This document shows, piece by piece, positions 33,554-43,652 of a stretch of DNA of 64,000 bases (within the stretch, counting starts at the first letter, position 1; every line of letters begins with the position of its first letter). The DNA is taken from NCBI GenBank assembly GCA_036269075.1, contig DATASX010000004.1, positions 1 to 64,000 on the forward strand, in the 5' to 3' direction. Source of the DNA: Sporichthyaceae bacterium (lineage in GTDB: Bacteria; Actinomycetota; Actinomycetes; Sporichthyales; Sporichthyaceae). A program made the translations under genes and the position numbers. A model generated the notes under the pieces. The model was given only the letters and a program-made list of their open reading frames with translations. It was not told the origin of the DNA and made no database searches.

Positions 33554-34228
33554 ATGACCAACAGCTCCAACTCGCTTCTCGCGGCTTCCGGCGAGCCGGC
33601 GACGCACCAGGTTGCGGTGGAGATGGCCGCGATCCGGGTGGTGCTGGTCGAGGGCCGGGCCCTTTATGCCTGCGCGTTGGAGGCGCTGCTGTCGGCCGAG
33701 CCGGACATGCAGGTGACCGCGGTCGTCAGCCCCGACCACCAGTTCGTCGACCGGGCGGCCGGGGCCGACGTCGCGGTGGTCGACCTGGACATGGCCGACG
33801 GCGACCGCGCGGCCGCTTACGAACATCTCAACCGGATGGCACCGGGATGTCGTCGGATCGCACTCAGCGGCCGGCCACTACCCGCCCAGTTGCTCGGCGG
33901 GATCGCGGGCGACGTCCACGGTCTGGTCAGCAAGCACTCCTCCACCCGGGTGCTGCTGGAGGCCGTCCGGCAGGTCAGCGCCGGGCGGGACGTGGTCGAC
34001 CCGAAGTTCGCCGCCACGGGTCGCTCCGGGTCGGCGCAGGGGCTGTCCCGCCGGGAGATCGAGCTGCTCAGCCGCGCGGCCGACGGCAGTTCGATCGCCG
34101 ACCTGGCCCGCCAGGTGGTGCTGTCCGAGGGAACGGTGCGGAACTACCTGGCACGGGCCGCCTCGAAGCTCGGTGCCCGCAACCGCCTCGAGGCGATCAA
34201 CCTGGCTCGCGCCGCCGGCTGGCTCTAG
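33554..34228 (+). CDS. NarL/LuxR-type regulator with degenerate receiver
   Basis: A 224-residue response-regulator-like protein. The C-terminal LuxR HTH (residues ~155-215) is typical: GLSRREIELLSRAADGSSIA then VVLSEGTVRNYLARAASKLG. The N-terminal receiver begins IRVVLVEGRALYACAL where a normal receiver has an acidic DD pair; here only one acidic residue (Glu) is present. The phospho-acceptor Asp (VAVVDLDMADGD) and the conserved Lys (LVSKHSS) seem kept. It may be controlled without classical phosphorylation. No kinase is adjacent. Its stop overlaps that of the convergent MFS gene. Confidence 0.85.
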   Translation: MTNSSNSLLAASGEPATHQVAVEMAAIRVVLVEGRALYACALEALLSAEPDMQVTAVVSPDHQFVDRAAGADVAVVDLDMADGDRAAAYEHLNRMAPGCRRIALSGRPLPAQLLGGIAGDVHGLVSKHSSTRVLLEAVRQVSAGRDVVDPKFAATGRSGSAQGLSRREIELLSRAADGSSIADLARQVVLSEGTVRNYLARAASKLGARNRLEAINLARAAGWL

Positions 34229-35418
34229 CAGGTCTCCGCGCCCGCGTCGAGCCGTCTGGCCCGGCTGACCGCGAAGTGCTCCTGCGCCCACACCAGCACA
34301 CCGGCGCCCGCGAACACGCCACCGAGCGCGCAGACCTCGTCCCAGCCGCCGGCGTTCCACGCCGCGGCCGAAGCCGCCGAGGCCAGCGCGCCGATGACGA
34401 AGTTGACCGACAGGTAGAGCGTGGTCACCCGGCTGCGCGCGTCCGGACGCAGCGCGTAGATGATGCTCTGGCTGCTGACGTGCATGCCCTGCATACCGAG
34501 GTCGAGCACCACGAGGCCGACGATCACCTCGACCATGGCGTGCCCGCCGCCCCACAGCAACAGCCAGCCCACGCCGATGCACAGCTGGAAGAACCCGGTG
34601 GCCAGGTGCACGTGGCCCTTGTCGGCCAGCCGTCCGGCGCCGCGCGCCGCGGTCGCCCCCACCACCCCGGCGAGCCCCAGCAGGCCGGTGACGGCCTGGC
34701 CGTAACCGTAGGCGGGCGAGGCGATGAGGAACGCCAGCGAGGTCCACACCACGCTGAACGAGGACATCCCCAGCGCCCCGTAGAGCATCCGCCGCCGCAG
34801 CGCGGGTTCGCTGCGGAACAACGGCCACAGACTGCCCAGCAGCCGCCGGTACGTCAGCCCGGTGACCACCGGCACCTCGCGCGGCAGCATCCGGTGCAGC
34901 ACCAGCGCCAGTACCGCGACGACGGCGGCGGCGGTCGCGTACACCCAGCGCCACCCGAACGCGGCGGCCAGCAGCCCGGAGACGATCCGGCCGGACAGGA
35001 TCCCGAGCAGCAGGCCGCTCATCACCGTGCCGACCACGGCACCGCGCTCGTGGTCGCCGGCCAGCATGCCGGCCAACGGCACGAGGATCTGCGCCACCAC
35101 CGAGGTGACGCCGATCAGCACGCACATCGCCCACAGCACTGCGATTCCGGGCGCGCAGGCGGCCCCGAGCAGGCCGACGACGCAGATCCCGAGAAGCGGT
35201 GGAATCAGCTTATGACGCTGCATCACATCACCCAGCGGCACGATGAACAGCAGGCCGATCGCGTACCCGATCTGCGCCGAGGTGACAACGAGGCCGATGG
35301 ATCGCGGCGCGGAGTCCAGGTCGTGGCCCATCCGGTCCAGCAACGGCTGCGCGTAGTACAGGTTCGCCGCGCAGATGCCGCAGGCCACGGCGAACAGCGC
35401 CACCAACCGCCGGTCCAT
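34225..35418 (-). CDS. MFS transporter (12 helices)
   Basis: A 397-residue major facilitator with about 12 membrane helices, starting ACGICAANLYYAQPLLDRM as in a widespread bacterial sugar/drug efflux group, and containing IGYAIGLLFIVPLGDVMQRH (motif A) early on. The substrate is unknown. ATG 35418 follows CGGGGGCTGGG; ATG 35436 is an alternative. The stop TAG overlaps the stop of the convergent LuxR gene in a CTAG palindrome (34225-34228). It lies 65 bp downstream of glgX and may be read from that operon. Confidence 0.87.
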   Translation of the reverse strand: MDRRLVALFAVACGICAANLYYAQPLLDRMGHDLDSAPRSIGLVVTSAQIGYAIGLLFIVPLGDVMQRHKLIPPLLGICVVGLLGAACAPGIAVLWAMCVLIGVTSVVAQILVPLAGMLAGDHERGAVVGTVMSGLLLGILSGRIVSGLLAAAFGWRWVYATAAAVVAVLALVLHRMLPREVPVVTGLTYRRLLGSLWPLFRSEPALRRRMLYGALGMSSFSVVWTSLAFLIASPAYGYGQAVTGLLGLAGVVGATAARGAGRLADKGHVHLATGFFQLCIGVGWLLLWGGGHAMVEVIVGLVVLDLGMQGMHVSSQSIIYALRPDARSRVTTLYLSVNFVIGALASAASAAAWNAGGWDEVCALGGVFAGAGVLVWAQEHFAVSRARRLDAGAETC

Positions 35419-35483
35419 CCCAGCCCCCGATTGCATGCGCGCAGCATGTCGCACCGCCGCGGCGCCGGCGTCCGCCAGGTCGG

Positions 35484-37624
<2,141 letters not shown>

Positions 37625-37628
<4 letters not shown>

Positions 37629-38686
37629 GACTGCTCCTCGAAAATCGTGGCCAGTGCGGGGGTCCGGTCGGGCACTGCCGCGGTGGACGAGACGAGGCGA
37701 TGGACGAACCGGAGCTTCTCGATGACTGCGGGGCTGAGCAGGAACGGGTAGAGGTCGTCCTTACCCATCGAGCGGTTGACGGCGTTCAGGGCGTAGGTCA
37801 GCGGAAGCCAGGTGTCGACGAGCGCACCGAATCCCCCGGTGGGCTCCTCCAACGGCACGGCGACCAACGGCGCGTCAGGGTCCGGCGGGGTCTCCAGTTC
37901 CGGCCCGGTGACCACGATCCCGAAGGCCGCCGCAGTCTGCAGGGTGTCGCGGATGTGCAGGTAGTGGGCGAAGGTCTCCGCCCAGTCCTCCCAAGGGTGG
38001 GCGGTGGCATAGACCGAGACGTAGTGCTGCTCCCAGTCGAGGGGCGGATCGCCCTCGTAATGGGCCTGCAACGAGGCGCCGTAGTCGGCCCGTTCGTCGC
38101 CGAACAACTGCCGGAACGGCTCCAGAGCCGCGCTTGTTTCGATCAGGCGCATCCAGTACCAATGGCCGACCTCGTGCCGGAAGTGGCCCAGCAAGGTCCG
38201 GTACGGCTCGGCCAGCCGGACTCGCAAGGCTTCTCGGTGACCGTCGTCGCCCTCGGCGAGGTCGATGGTGATGACGCCGTCGACGTGGCCGGTGATCACG
38301 TTCTCGCCGGCGGAATGCAGCAGGTCGAAGGCCAAGCCCCGCACCGGGTCGACCGTGCGGCCCACTACCGGCAGGCCCAGGTCGTCGAGTTGGTAGAGCA
38401 GCCGCCGAGCGGCGGCCTGCGCTCGGGCCCACGCGGCCATGCCCGGGCCGTCGTGGTCATTCGGACGGGCGCGGGTCAGCGCGCAGCAGTCACACCAACC
38501 GGACCCGGCACCGGCGAGCCAGTTGCAGCTCACCACGAAGCGGTTCGGGCAACCGGCCGAGAGTTCCCCCAGCACGACGAACCCGGCCGTGGCGCGGTCG
38601 AACCCGAGCACCGATCCGCAGGCCAGGCACTCGGAGTTCTCGAAGAACAACAGCGCACCGCACGTCGGACAACTGAACGAGCGCAC
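37625..38686 (-). CDS. Zinc-ribbon metallopeptidase (DUF2248/Peptidase_Mx type)
   Basis: A 353-residue cytosolic protein. Cys6/Cys9 and Cys20/Cys23 form an N-terminal zinc ribbon, followed by a second Cys cluster (46-68, including WCDCC). A metallopeptidase motif HEVGH lies at 171-175 in a context ([16 protein letters not shown]) typical of the DUF2248 putative zinc-binding peptidases. The C-terminal ~100 residues include [16 protein letters not shown] with a possible third ligand. The natural substrate is unknown. The GTG start follows AGAGGTGATAG. It sits between treZ and glgX and is coupled to glgX by ATGA overlap, which is unexpected for a peptidase. Confidence 0.83.
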
Positions 38687-38732
38687 CTATCACCTCTCGG
38701 ACTTCACATCGACACCGCCGTCTGCCCGAAAA

Positions 38733-38757
38733 CCGCCGCCGTCAACCAACGCGGCGG
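38733..38757 (-). terminator. Rho-independent-like terminator after treZ
   Basis: On the minus strand CCGCCGC pairs with GCGGCGG around an 11-base loop and is followed by TTTT (38732-38729). It separates treZ from the metallopeptidase-glgX pair and may allow partial read-through. Confidence 0.7.
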
Positions 38758-38767
38758 CCCGGCTACG

Positions 38768-40504
38768 TCACGTCGCCAGCAGGATCGCCACAGTGTCCGC
38801 CGGGAGCTCGACGACCGCGCCCGCCAGGCGGATCCCGGGGTCGCTGGTGGCAAGCGCCACCGAGCCGTCCGGCACGTCCACCCGCGCGGTTGCCCGGCCC
38901 AGGTTGACGGTCACCAGGACCGGTCCACGCCGCACTTTCAGCACGTCGGCAGCGGCTTCGACCGAGACCGCATCGAGTCGCGGATCGGTCAGCGCGGGAA
39001 TGCGTCGACGCAGTGCGATCAAGTTCCGGTACCAGTCGAGCAGGCCGCGGTGGGGGGCGCGCGCCGGCTCGGTCCAGTCCAGCCGGGACCGCTGGAACGT
39101 CGCAGGGTCCTGCGGGTCGGGCACCTCCTCCGGGTTCCAGCCGAAGGCCGCGAACTCGGTGCGCCGCCCGGCACTGACCGCGGCGCCGAGTTCGGCGTCG
39201 GGGTGGTCGGTGAAGTACAGGAACGGAGCGCTCGCGCCCCACTCCTCACCGGCGAACAGCATCGGGGTGAACGGGCCGGTGAGCAGCAGCGCGGCGGCGA
39301 TCCGCAGTCGGCCGGGGCTGGTCAGCTCGGGCAGCCGTTGTCCGATCGCGCGGTTGCCGACCTGGTCGTGATTCTGGGTGGAGACCACGAACTGATGGCC
39401 CGTCAGACCGGTTGGCGGGCGCCCGTGGATCCGCTCGCGGTGGGCGGACCAGCAGCCGTCGTAGACCCAGGCCTGCCGCAATGCCTTGGCGAGCAATTCG
39501 ACCGGGCCGAAGTCGCGGTAGTAGCCGTCGGTCTCCCCGGTCAGCGTGGCGTGCAGTGCGTGGTGCCACTCGTCGGCCCAGGCCGCGTCCAGGCCGTATC
39601 CACCGTTTCCGCGCGGGCGCACGAACTTCGGGTCGTTGAGATCGGACTCGGCGATCAGGAAGAGCGGCCGGCGGACGTGTGCGCCCAGGGCCGTGACCTC
39701 GGCAACCAACTCCTCGAGCAAGTGGGTCGCGGAGTCGTCGATCAAGGCGTGGACGGCGTCGAGGCGCAGCCCGTCGCAGTGGTAGTCGCGCAGCCACAGC
39801 AGGGCGTTGTCCACGAAGAACCGGCGCACCTCGACCGAGCCGGGACCATCGAGGTTGACCGCGTCGCCCCAGTTGGTGTGGTGCCGATCGCTGAAGTACG
39901 GGCCGTACTCGCCCAGGTAGTTCCCGGCCGGACCGAGGTGGTTGTAGACGACGTCCATGATCACGCCGATCCCGGCCGCATGCGCCGCGTCGACGAAGCG
40001 TTTCAGGCCCTCCGGGCCGCCATAGGCGGCGTGCGGAGCGAACAGGTCAACGCCGTCGTAGCCCCATCCCCGGCGGCCCGGGAACGCAGCCACCGGCAGC
40101 AGTTCGACCGCGTCGATGCCTAGTTCCACCAAGTACGGGAGCCGTTCGATCGCGCCGTCGAAGGTTCCGGCGGGCGTGAACGTGCCGACGTGCAACTCGT
40201 AGAGCACGGTCCCGGGCAGCGCCAGTCCGCGCCAGTGCTGGTCGGTCCAGGCGAACGCGGTGTGGTCGACGACTTCCGAGCACCCGTCGACGCCGTCGGG
40301 TTGGGCCGCCGATCGGGGGTCAGGACGCACCGGACCGCAGTCCAGGCTGAACCCGTACCGGGTGCCTGGACCGGCCTGCTCCACCACCGCGGTCCACGTG
40401 CCGGGCCGGTCCGCGGCAGGGCGCATGGGCAGCCGAACGCCGGCGCCGTCGAGCACGACCTCGACGGCGCCGGCGTTCGGTGCCCAGACCGTGAACGTGT
40501 GCAC
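38768..40504 (-). CDS. treZ: Maltooligosyltrehalose trehalohydrolase TreZ
   Basis: A 578-residue GH13 enzyme that releases trehalose from maltooligosyltrehalose. An N-terminal beta domain (FTVWAPNAGAVEVVLDG) precedes the barrel. Typical TreZ features are GYDGVDLFAPHAAYGG, the nucleophile Asp249 in DGLRLDAVH, acid/base Glu286 in LIAESDLND, and QNHDQVGNRA. GTG 40504 follows GGGAGG with 5-base spacing. The partner TreY (maltooligosyltrehalose synthase), usually next to treX/treZ, is not present in the window; it must be elsewhere for the pathway to work. Confidence 0.94.
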   Translation of the reverse strand: MHTFTVWAPNAGAVEVVLDGAGVRLPMRPAADRPGTWTAVVEQAGPGTRYGFSLDCGPVRPDPRSAAQPDGVDGCSEVVDHTAFAWTDQHWRGLALPGTVLYELHVGTFTPAGTFDGAIERLPYLVELGIDAVELLPVAAFPGRRGWGYDGVDLFAPHAAYGGPEGLKRFVDAAHAAGIGVIMDVVYNHLGPAGNYLGEYGPYFSDRHHTNWGDAVNLDGPGSVEVRRFFVDNALLWLRDYHCDGLRLDAVHALIDDSATHLLEELVAEVTALGAHVRRPLFLIAESDLNDPKFVRPRGNGGYGLDAAWADEWHHALHATLTGETDGYYRDFGPVELLAKALRQAWVYDGCWSAHRERIHGRPPTGLTGHQFVVSTQNHDQVGNRAIGQRLPELTSPGRLRIAAALLLTGPFTPMLFAGEEWGASAPFLYFTDHPDAELGAAVSAGRRTEFAAFGWNPEEVPDPQDPATFQRSRLDWTEPARAPHRGLLDWYRNLIALRRRIPALTDPRLDAVSVEAAADVLKVRRGPVLVTVNLGRATARVDVPDGSVALATSDPGIRLAGAVVELPADTVAILLAT

Positions 40505-40561
40505 TGCTGCCTCCCGGCTCGGCACCGCGCATTATCCCGGGCGGCAGCCCCGGATCGGGAC

Positions 40562-40798
40562 TCAGGACTTGTCGGCGGCCCGCTGCTTGTTCTCGTAGAC
40601 GCGGGCCTTGGCCAGGTGCGATTCCGCCTTGGCCTGCTCGCGCAACGCGCGCAGCTTCTCGGTGCCCTTGCCCTGCTGCGCCTCGCCGGACTGGATCAGA
40701 CCCTCCCGGTTGAGCACATGGCCGATGATCTCCTTGTTGAGTCCGACGACCTTGTCCAGCAGACCGATCGCGTGACCCGGATTGATACGGGTGTCCAT
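40562..40798 (-). CDS. CsbD-like small helical stress protein
   Basis: A 78-residue, highly charged helical protein (MDTRINPGHAIGLLDKVVGL..., then EAQQGKGTEKLRALREQAKAE). The Gln/Gly/Lys/Glu-rich second half resembles CsbD and related small stress proteins, but similarity is by composition and pattern only. AAGGGGG lies seven bases before the ATG. A candidate sigma-B-type promoter lies ~45-70 bp upstream, consistent with a general-stress gene next to the stressosome locus. It is 57 bp ahead of treZ in the same direction. Confidence 0.6.
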   Translation of the reverse strand: MDTRINPGHAIGLLDKVVGLNKEIIGHVLNREGLIQSGEAQQGKGTEKLRALREQAKAESHLAKARVYENKQRAADKS

Positions 40799-40842
40799 TC
40801 GACATCCCCCTTCTCCAGTCGGAAGCAACGTTCGCTGTCGTG

Positions 40843-40867
40843 CTGCCCAGTCGGGTCCGGTGCAAAC
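40843..40867 (-). promoter_or_regulatory. Candidate sigma-B-type promoter for CsbD-like gene
   Basis: Reading on the minus strand: GTTT (40867-40864), 15-base spacer, GGGCAG (40848-40843). The actinobacterial/Bacillus sigma-B consensus is close to GTTT-N13-15-GGGTAT. Start codon 45 bp downstream. Confidence 0.4.
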
Positions 40868-40949
40868 AACTGCAAGCACCCAGTTCGCGTCGCCCACGTC
40901 ACGCCCGGACGGTCGGCTACTCCATGCCGAATTCAGATCTGACGCGATG

Positions 40950-41708
40950 TCAGACGTAATCGACGTCGGCCAGGGTGGCCAGGCCGCAGATCTCCACCAC
41001 GGTCGCGACCACCGATCCGGCGCGCACCCGCAGGCGCAGCGACCGCGCCGCCTGCTCGACCAGCACCGACACTCCGGCGCTGTCGAGGTAGTCCACGTCG
41101 AGCAGGTCCACGGTCAACGTGGTGTCGCCCGGCGCGGCAGCGGCGAACGCCTCCCGCAGGGCCGAGCATCCCGTTATGTCGATCTCACCGCTGAGCGCCA
41201 CCGCGGCCGGGCCGGATTGCTGGATGCGCAGTCGCGGCGGGGCATCGTCCACCGGCGAGCCGCCGAAGTCCCGCGAACCCTGTACCAAGACGCGCTCCTT
41301 ATGCAGTTCGACGACCGTACCGGCCGCGCCGGTTCGGAGGAGGCAGCGGTCCGTCAGGCCCTTCATCAGCAACAGACCGCGTCCTCGGTTAACGCAACTA
41401 CCCGGATCCGGTGCCTTCCACCGCCCGTGGTCGACTACCAGCAGGCGCGCCCGGTCCGCCGCCAGCGCGGCCTGCACCCAGGCCCCGGAGTGACCGTCCA
41501 CCGGCCCGGCTCCGGAATGATCCACCACGTTCGCACACGCCTCGCCCAGCGCGATCAGCAACTCGTCGAAAGCTCGGCCGTCCGCGCCGGCCGCCCGCAA
41601 CCAGGCACCGACCCGATCGCGGACGGCGACCACGGCCGCCGCCCCGCCCGCCGGGTCGAACTCCACGCGCAGCGCCCCGACCGGCTCCGGCGAACCACTC
41701 ACTGCCAT
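40950..41708 (-). CDS. RsbW-like kinase fused to RsbV-like STAS domain
   Basis: A 252-residue protein with two switch domains. Residues ~10-140 form a GHKL ATPase of the anti-sigma-factor kind: N-box Glu57/Asn60 in ALGEACANVVDH, G1 box VVDHGRW, G2 box NRGRGLLLM. Residues ~155-250 form a STAS domain of the anti-anti-sigma kind with the phosphorylatable Ser210 in DYLDSAGVSVL. In partner-switching systems these are separate proteins: the kinase phosphorylates the STAS serine. Fusion could give an autoregulated unit. ATG 41708 follows GGGGGGTCGG. The gene is divergent from the rsbRST operon, 272 bp between starts. Confidence 0.85.
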   Translation of the reverse strand: MAVSGSPEPVGALRVEFDPAGGAAAVVAVRDRVGAWLRAAGADGRAFDELLIALGEACANVVDHSGAGPVDGHSGAWVQAALAADRARLLVVDHGRWKAPDPGSCVNRGRGLLLMKGLTDRCLLRTGAAGTVVELHKERVLVQGSRDFGGSPVDDAPPRLRIQQSGPAAVALSGEIDITGCSALREAFAAAAPGDTTLTVDLLDVDYLDSAGVSVLVEQAARSLRLRVRAGSVVATVVEICGLATLADVDYV

Positions 41709-41842
41709 GGCCGACCCCCCGGGCACTTCGCCCTCCGTCCCCCGTCGGCGACCGGCGCGGACCCGGCCCGTGGAGGCCATTCGGAGTCCGGACAGGGGCG
41801 GCTGCGGTGTATCGAGCATGGTCGGGCCAGTTCCGGCAACCA

Positions 41843-41865
41843 GTTTCGCTTTGTGTACCGGGTTC
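41843..41865 (+). promoter_or_regulatory. Candidate sigma-B-type promoter for the stressosome operon
   Basis: GTTT (41843-41846), 13-base spacer, GGGTTC (41860-41865), 116 bp before the rsbR start. It fits the loose sigma-B pattern and would make the operon self-reinforcing. Confidence 0.4.
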
Positions 41866-41980
41866 GGGCCGGGGCGAACAGGCTACGGCTTATCGTGCCC
41901 TGCCACCCAGCCGATCCGCGCAGCGTGGTGGATGCGAGTGTGGTCCTGCACGTCCTTTGGTCCTGAGGAATGAGGTCTCG

Positions 41981-42820
41981 GTGTCCGGTGCGACTGGGTC
42001 ACTGAAAGGTTTGTTGACTGACCGCGAGGAGATCCTCGACGACTGGGTCGCGATCACCGGTCAACGGCTGCGTGGTCGGGTGACCGAGGCGGAACTGCGC
42101 CGCGAGCAGGCCACCCTGCTCGACGCGGTGACCGCCGGGCTGGACTCCGGCGCGCTCGAGGTCGACGACGAGGCCTTCGCCGGGGCGCGGGCGCTGCTCG
42201 AGGAGCTCTCCTACACCCGAGCCCGGCAGGGATTCAGCCCGACCGAGACCTGCACGGCGGTCTTCGCCCTCAAGCAGGCGACGCAGAAAGCGTTGCAGGG
42301 CTCCGCCGGGGGCGTGCCGGAGTCGTTCCACGAGTTCGGCCGGATCATCGACCAGTTCGGCATGTTCACTTTCGAGGTGTTCACCGCCGCCCGGGAACGC
42401 ATCATCGCCGAGCAGGCCGAGCAGTTGCTGGAACTGTCCACACCGGTGGTCAAGCTGTGGAACGGCGTGGTTGGCGTGCCGTTGGTCGGCACGCTGGACT
42501 CCGCCCGCACCCAGGTCGTCATGGAGAAGCTGCTACAGGCGCTGGTCGACACCGGCAGCGACCAGGCGATCATCGACATCACGGGGGTGCCGGCCGTGGA
42601 CACGCAGGTGGCGCAGCACCTGCTGAAGACGGTGGTGGCCGCCCGCCTGATGGGCGCCGAGTGCATCATCAGCGGCATCCGCCCGCAGATCGCCCAGACA
42701 ATCGTGTCGCTGGGCATCGAGTTCGGCGACATCCGGACCAAGTCCAACCTGGCCGACGCACTGTTGCTGGCGATGCGCAACCAGGAGACTCGGGGTACAC
42801 GCGCGACCGGCAAGTCCTGA
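41981..42820 (+). CDS. rsbR: Stressosome scaffold/sensor RsbR
   Basis: A 279-residue RsbR paralogue. The N-terminal ~150 residues form a helical sensor of the RsbRD-like type, joined by the helix ERIIAEQAEQLLELS to a STAS domain at ~153-275 (STPVVKLWNGVVGVPLVGTL). The two threonines targeted by RsbT in Bacillus appear to be Thr208 (AVDTQVAQ) and Thr240 (IRPQIAQT). It would form the stressosome core with RsbS. GTG 41981 follows TGAGG by five bases. Its TGA overlaps the next ATG as TGATG. The signal sensed is unknown. Confidence 0.92.
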   Translation: MSGATGSLKGLLTDREEILDDWVAITGQRLRGRVTEAELRREQATLLDAVTAGLDSGALEVDDEAFAGARALLEELSYTRARQGFSPTETCTAVFALKQATQKALQGSAGGVPESFHEFGRIIDQFGMFTFEVFTAARERIIAEQAEQLLELSTPVVKLWNGVVGVPLVGTLDSARTQVVMEKLLQALVDTGSDQAIIDITGVPAVDTQVAQHLLKTVVAARLMGAECIISGIRPQIAQTIVSLGIEFGDIRTKSNLADALLLAMRNQETRGTRATGKS

Positions 42821-43239
42821 TGCAGTCCATCCCGATCCTGAAGCTGGGCTCGTTCCTGCTGGTGTCGGTCCAGATCGACCTCGACGACTCCAGCGCCCTG
42901 GGGCTCCAGGAGAGCTTGGCCGCCCGGATCGCGGAGACCCACGCCGCGGGCGTCCTGATCGACATCTCGGCCCTGGAGATCGTCGACAGCTTCATCGGCC
43001 GGATGCTCGCCACGATCGCCGCGACCTCCCGGGTGCTGGACGCCCGCACCGTCGTGGTCGGGATGCGCCCGGCCGTGGCGATCACCATGGTCGAACTCGG
43101 CCTGAACCTCGACGGCGTGCACACGGCGCTGGACACCGAGCGTGGTCTGGAGCTGCTGCGCGCCCTGACGGAGCTGCCGACCGACGCGAGTGCGAAGCAG
43201 CAGACGGACCCCGCCGAAGACGGCGCGGCGGTCCGCTAG
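42820..43239 (+). CDS. rsbS: Stressosome STAS protein RsbS
   Basis: A 139-residue single STAS domain (IPILKLGSFLLVSVQIDLDD start typical of RsbS). The serine phosphorylated by RsbT is kept: Ser57 in EIVDSFIGRML. RsbS holds RsbT in the resting complex. A polar tail of ~20 residues follows the domain. It overlaps rsbR by one base (TGATG) and shares the base of its TAG with the GTG of rsbT, so the three are translationally coupled. Confidence 0.93.
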   Translation: MQSIPILKLGSFLLVSVQIDLDDSSALGLQESLAARIAETHAAGVLIDISALEIVDSFIGRMLATIAATSRVLDARTVVVGMRPAVAITMVELGLNLDGVHTALDTERGLELLRALTELPTDASAKQQTDPAEDGAAVR

Positions 43240-43652
43240 TGGCCTCGCCCAGCGTGGAGACGCAGGACCTGCCGATCCGCGCGGATGAGGACGTAGTTCG
43301 AGTCCGCCAGGCCGTCCGGGTGCTGGCGGTGAGCGCGAAGCTTTCGCTGGTGGACCAGACGAAGCTGGTCACGGCGGCCAGCGAGCTGGCCCGCAACACC
43401 CTGATCCACGGTGGGGGCGGCAGGGCCCTGCTCGAGCTGGCCGTGGACGGGCGCCGCAGCGGCGTGCGGGCCGCGTTCGTCGACTCCGGGCCCGGCATCC
43501 CCGACGTGGCGCTGGCCCTGACCGACGGCTGGACCAGCGGATCGGGCCTGGGCCTGGGACTGTCCGGAGCCCGGCGCCTGGTGGACGGGTTCGTGCTGGG
43601 CGCCGAGCCGGGCGGCGGCACCCGCGTGGAGATCGTCAAGTGGGCCAGGTGA
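43239..43652 (+). CDS. rsbT: Switch serine/threonine kinase RsbT
   Basis: A 137-residue GHKL kinase. It has the N-box Asn53 in ASELARNTLIHGGG, G1 box VDSGPGIPD and G2 box GSGLGLGLSGARRL. It phosphorylates RsbS and RsbR on stress, leaves the complex and activates the RsbU-type phosphatase. The GTG start shares a G with the rsbS stop (TAGTG). The end overlaps the next gene by 13 bases. Confidence 0.92.
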   Translation: MASPSVETQDLPIRADEDVVRVRQAVRVLAVSAKLSLVDQTKLVTAASELARNTLIHGGGGRALLELAVDGRRSGVRAAFVDSGPGIPDVALALTDGWTSGSGLGLGLSGARRLVDGFVLGAEPGGGTRVEIVKWAR

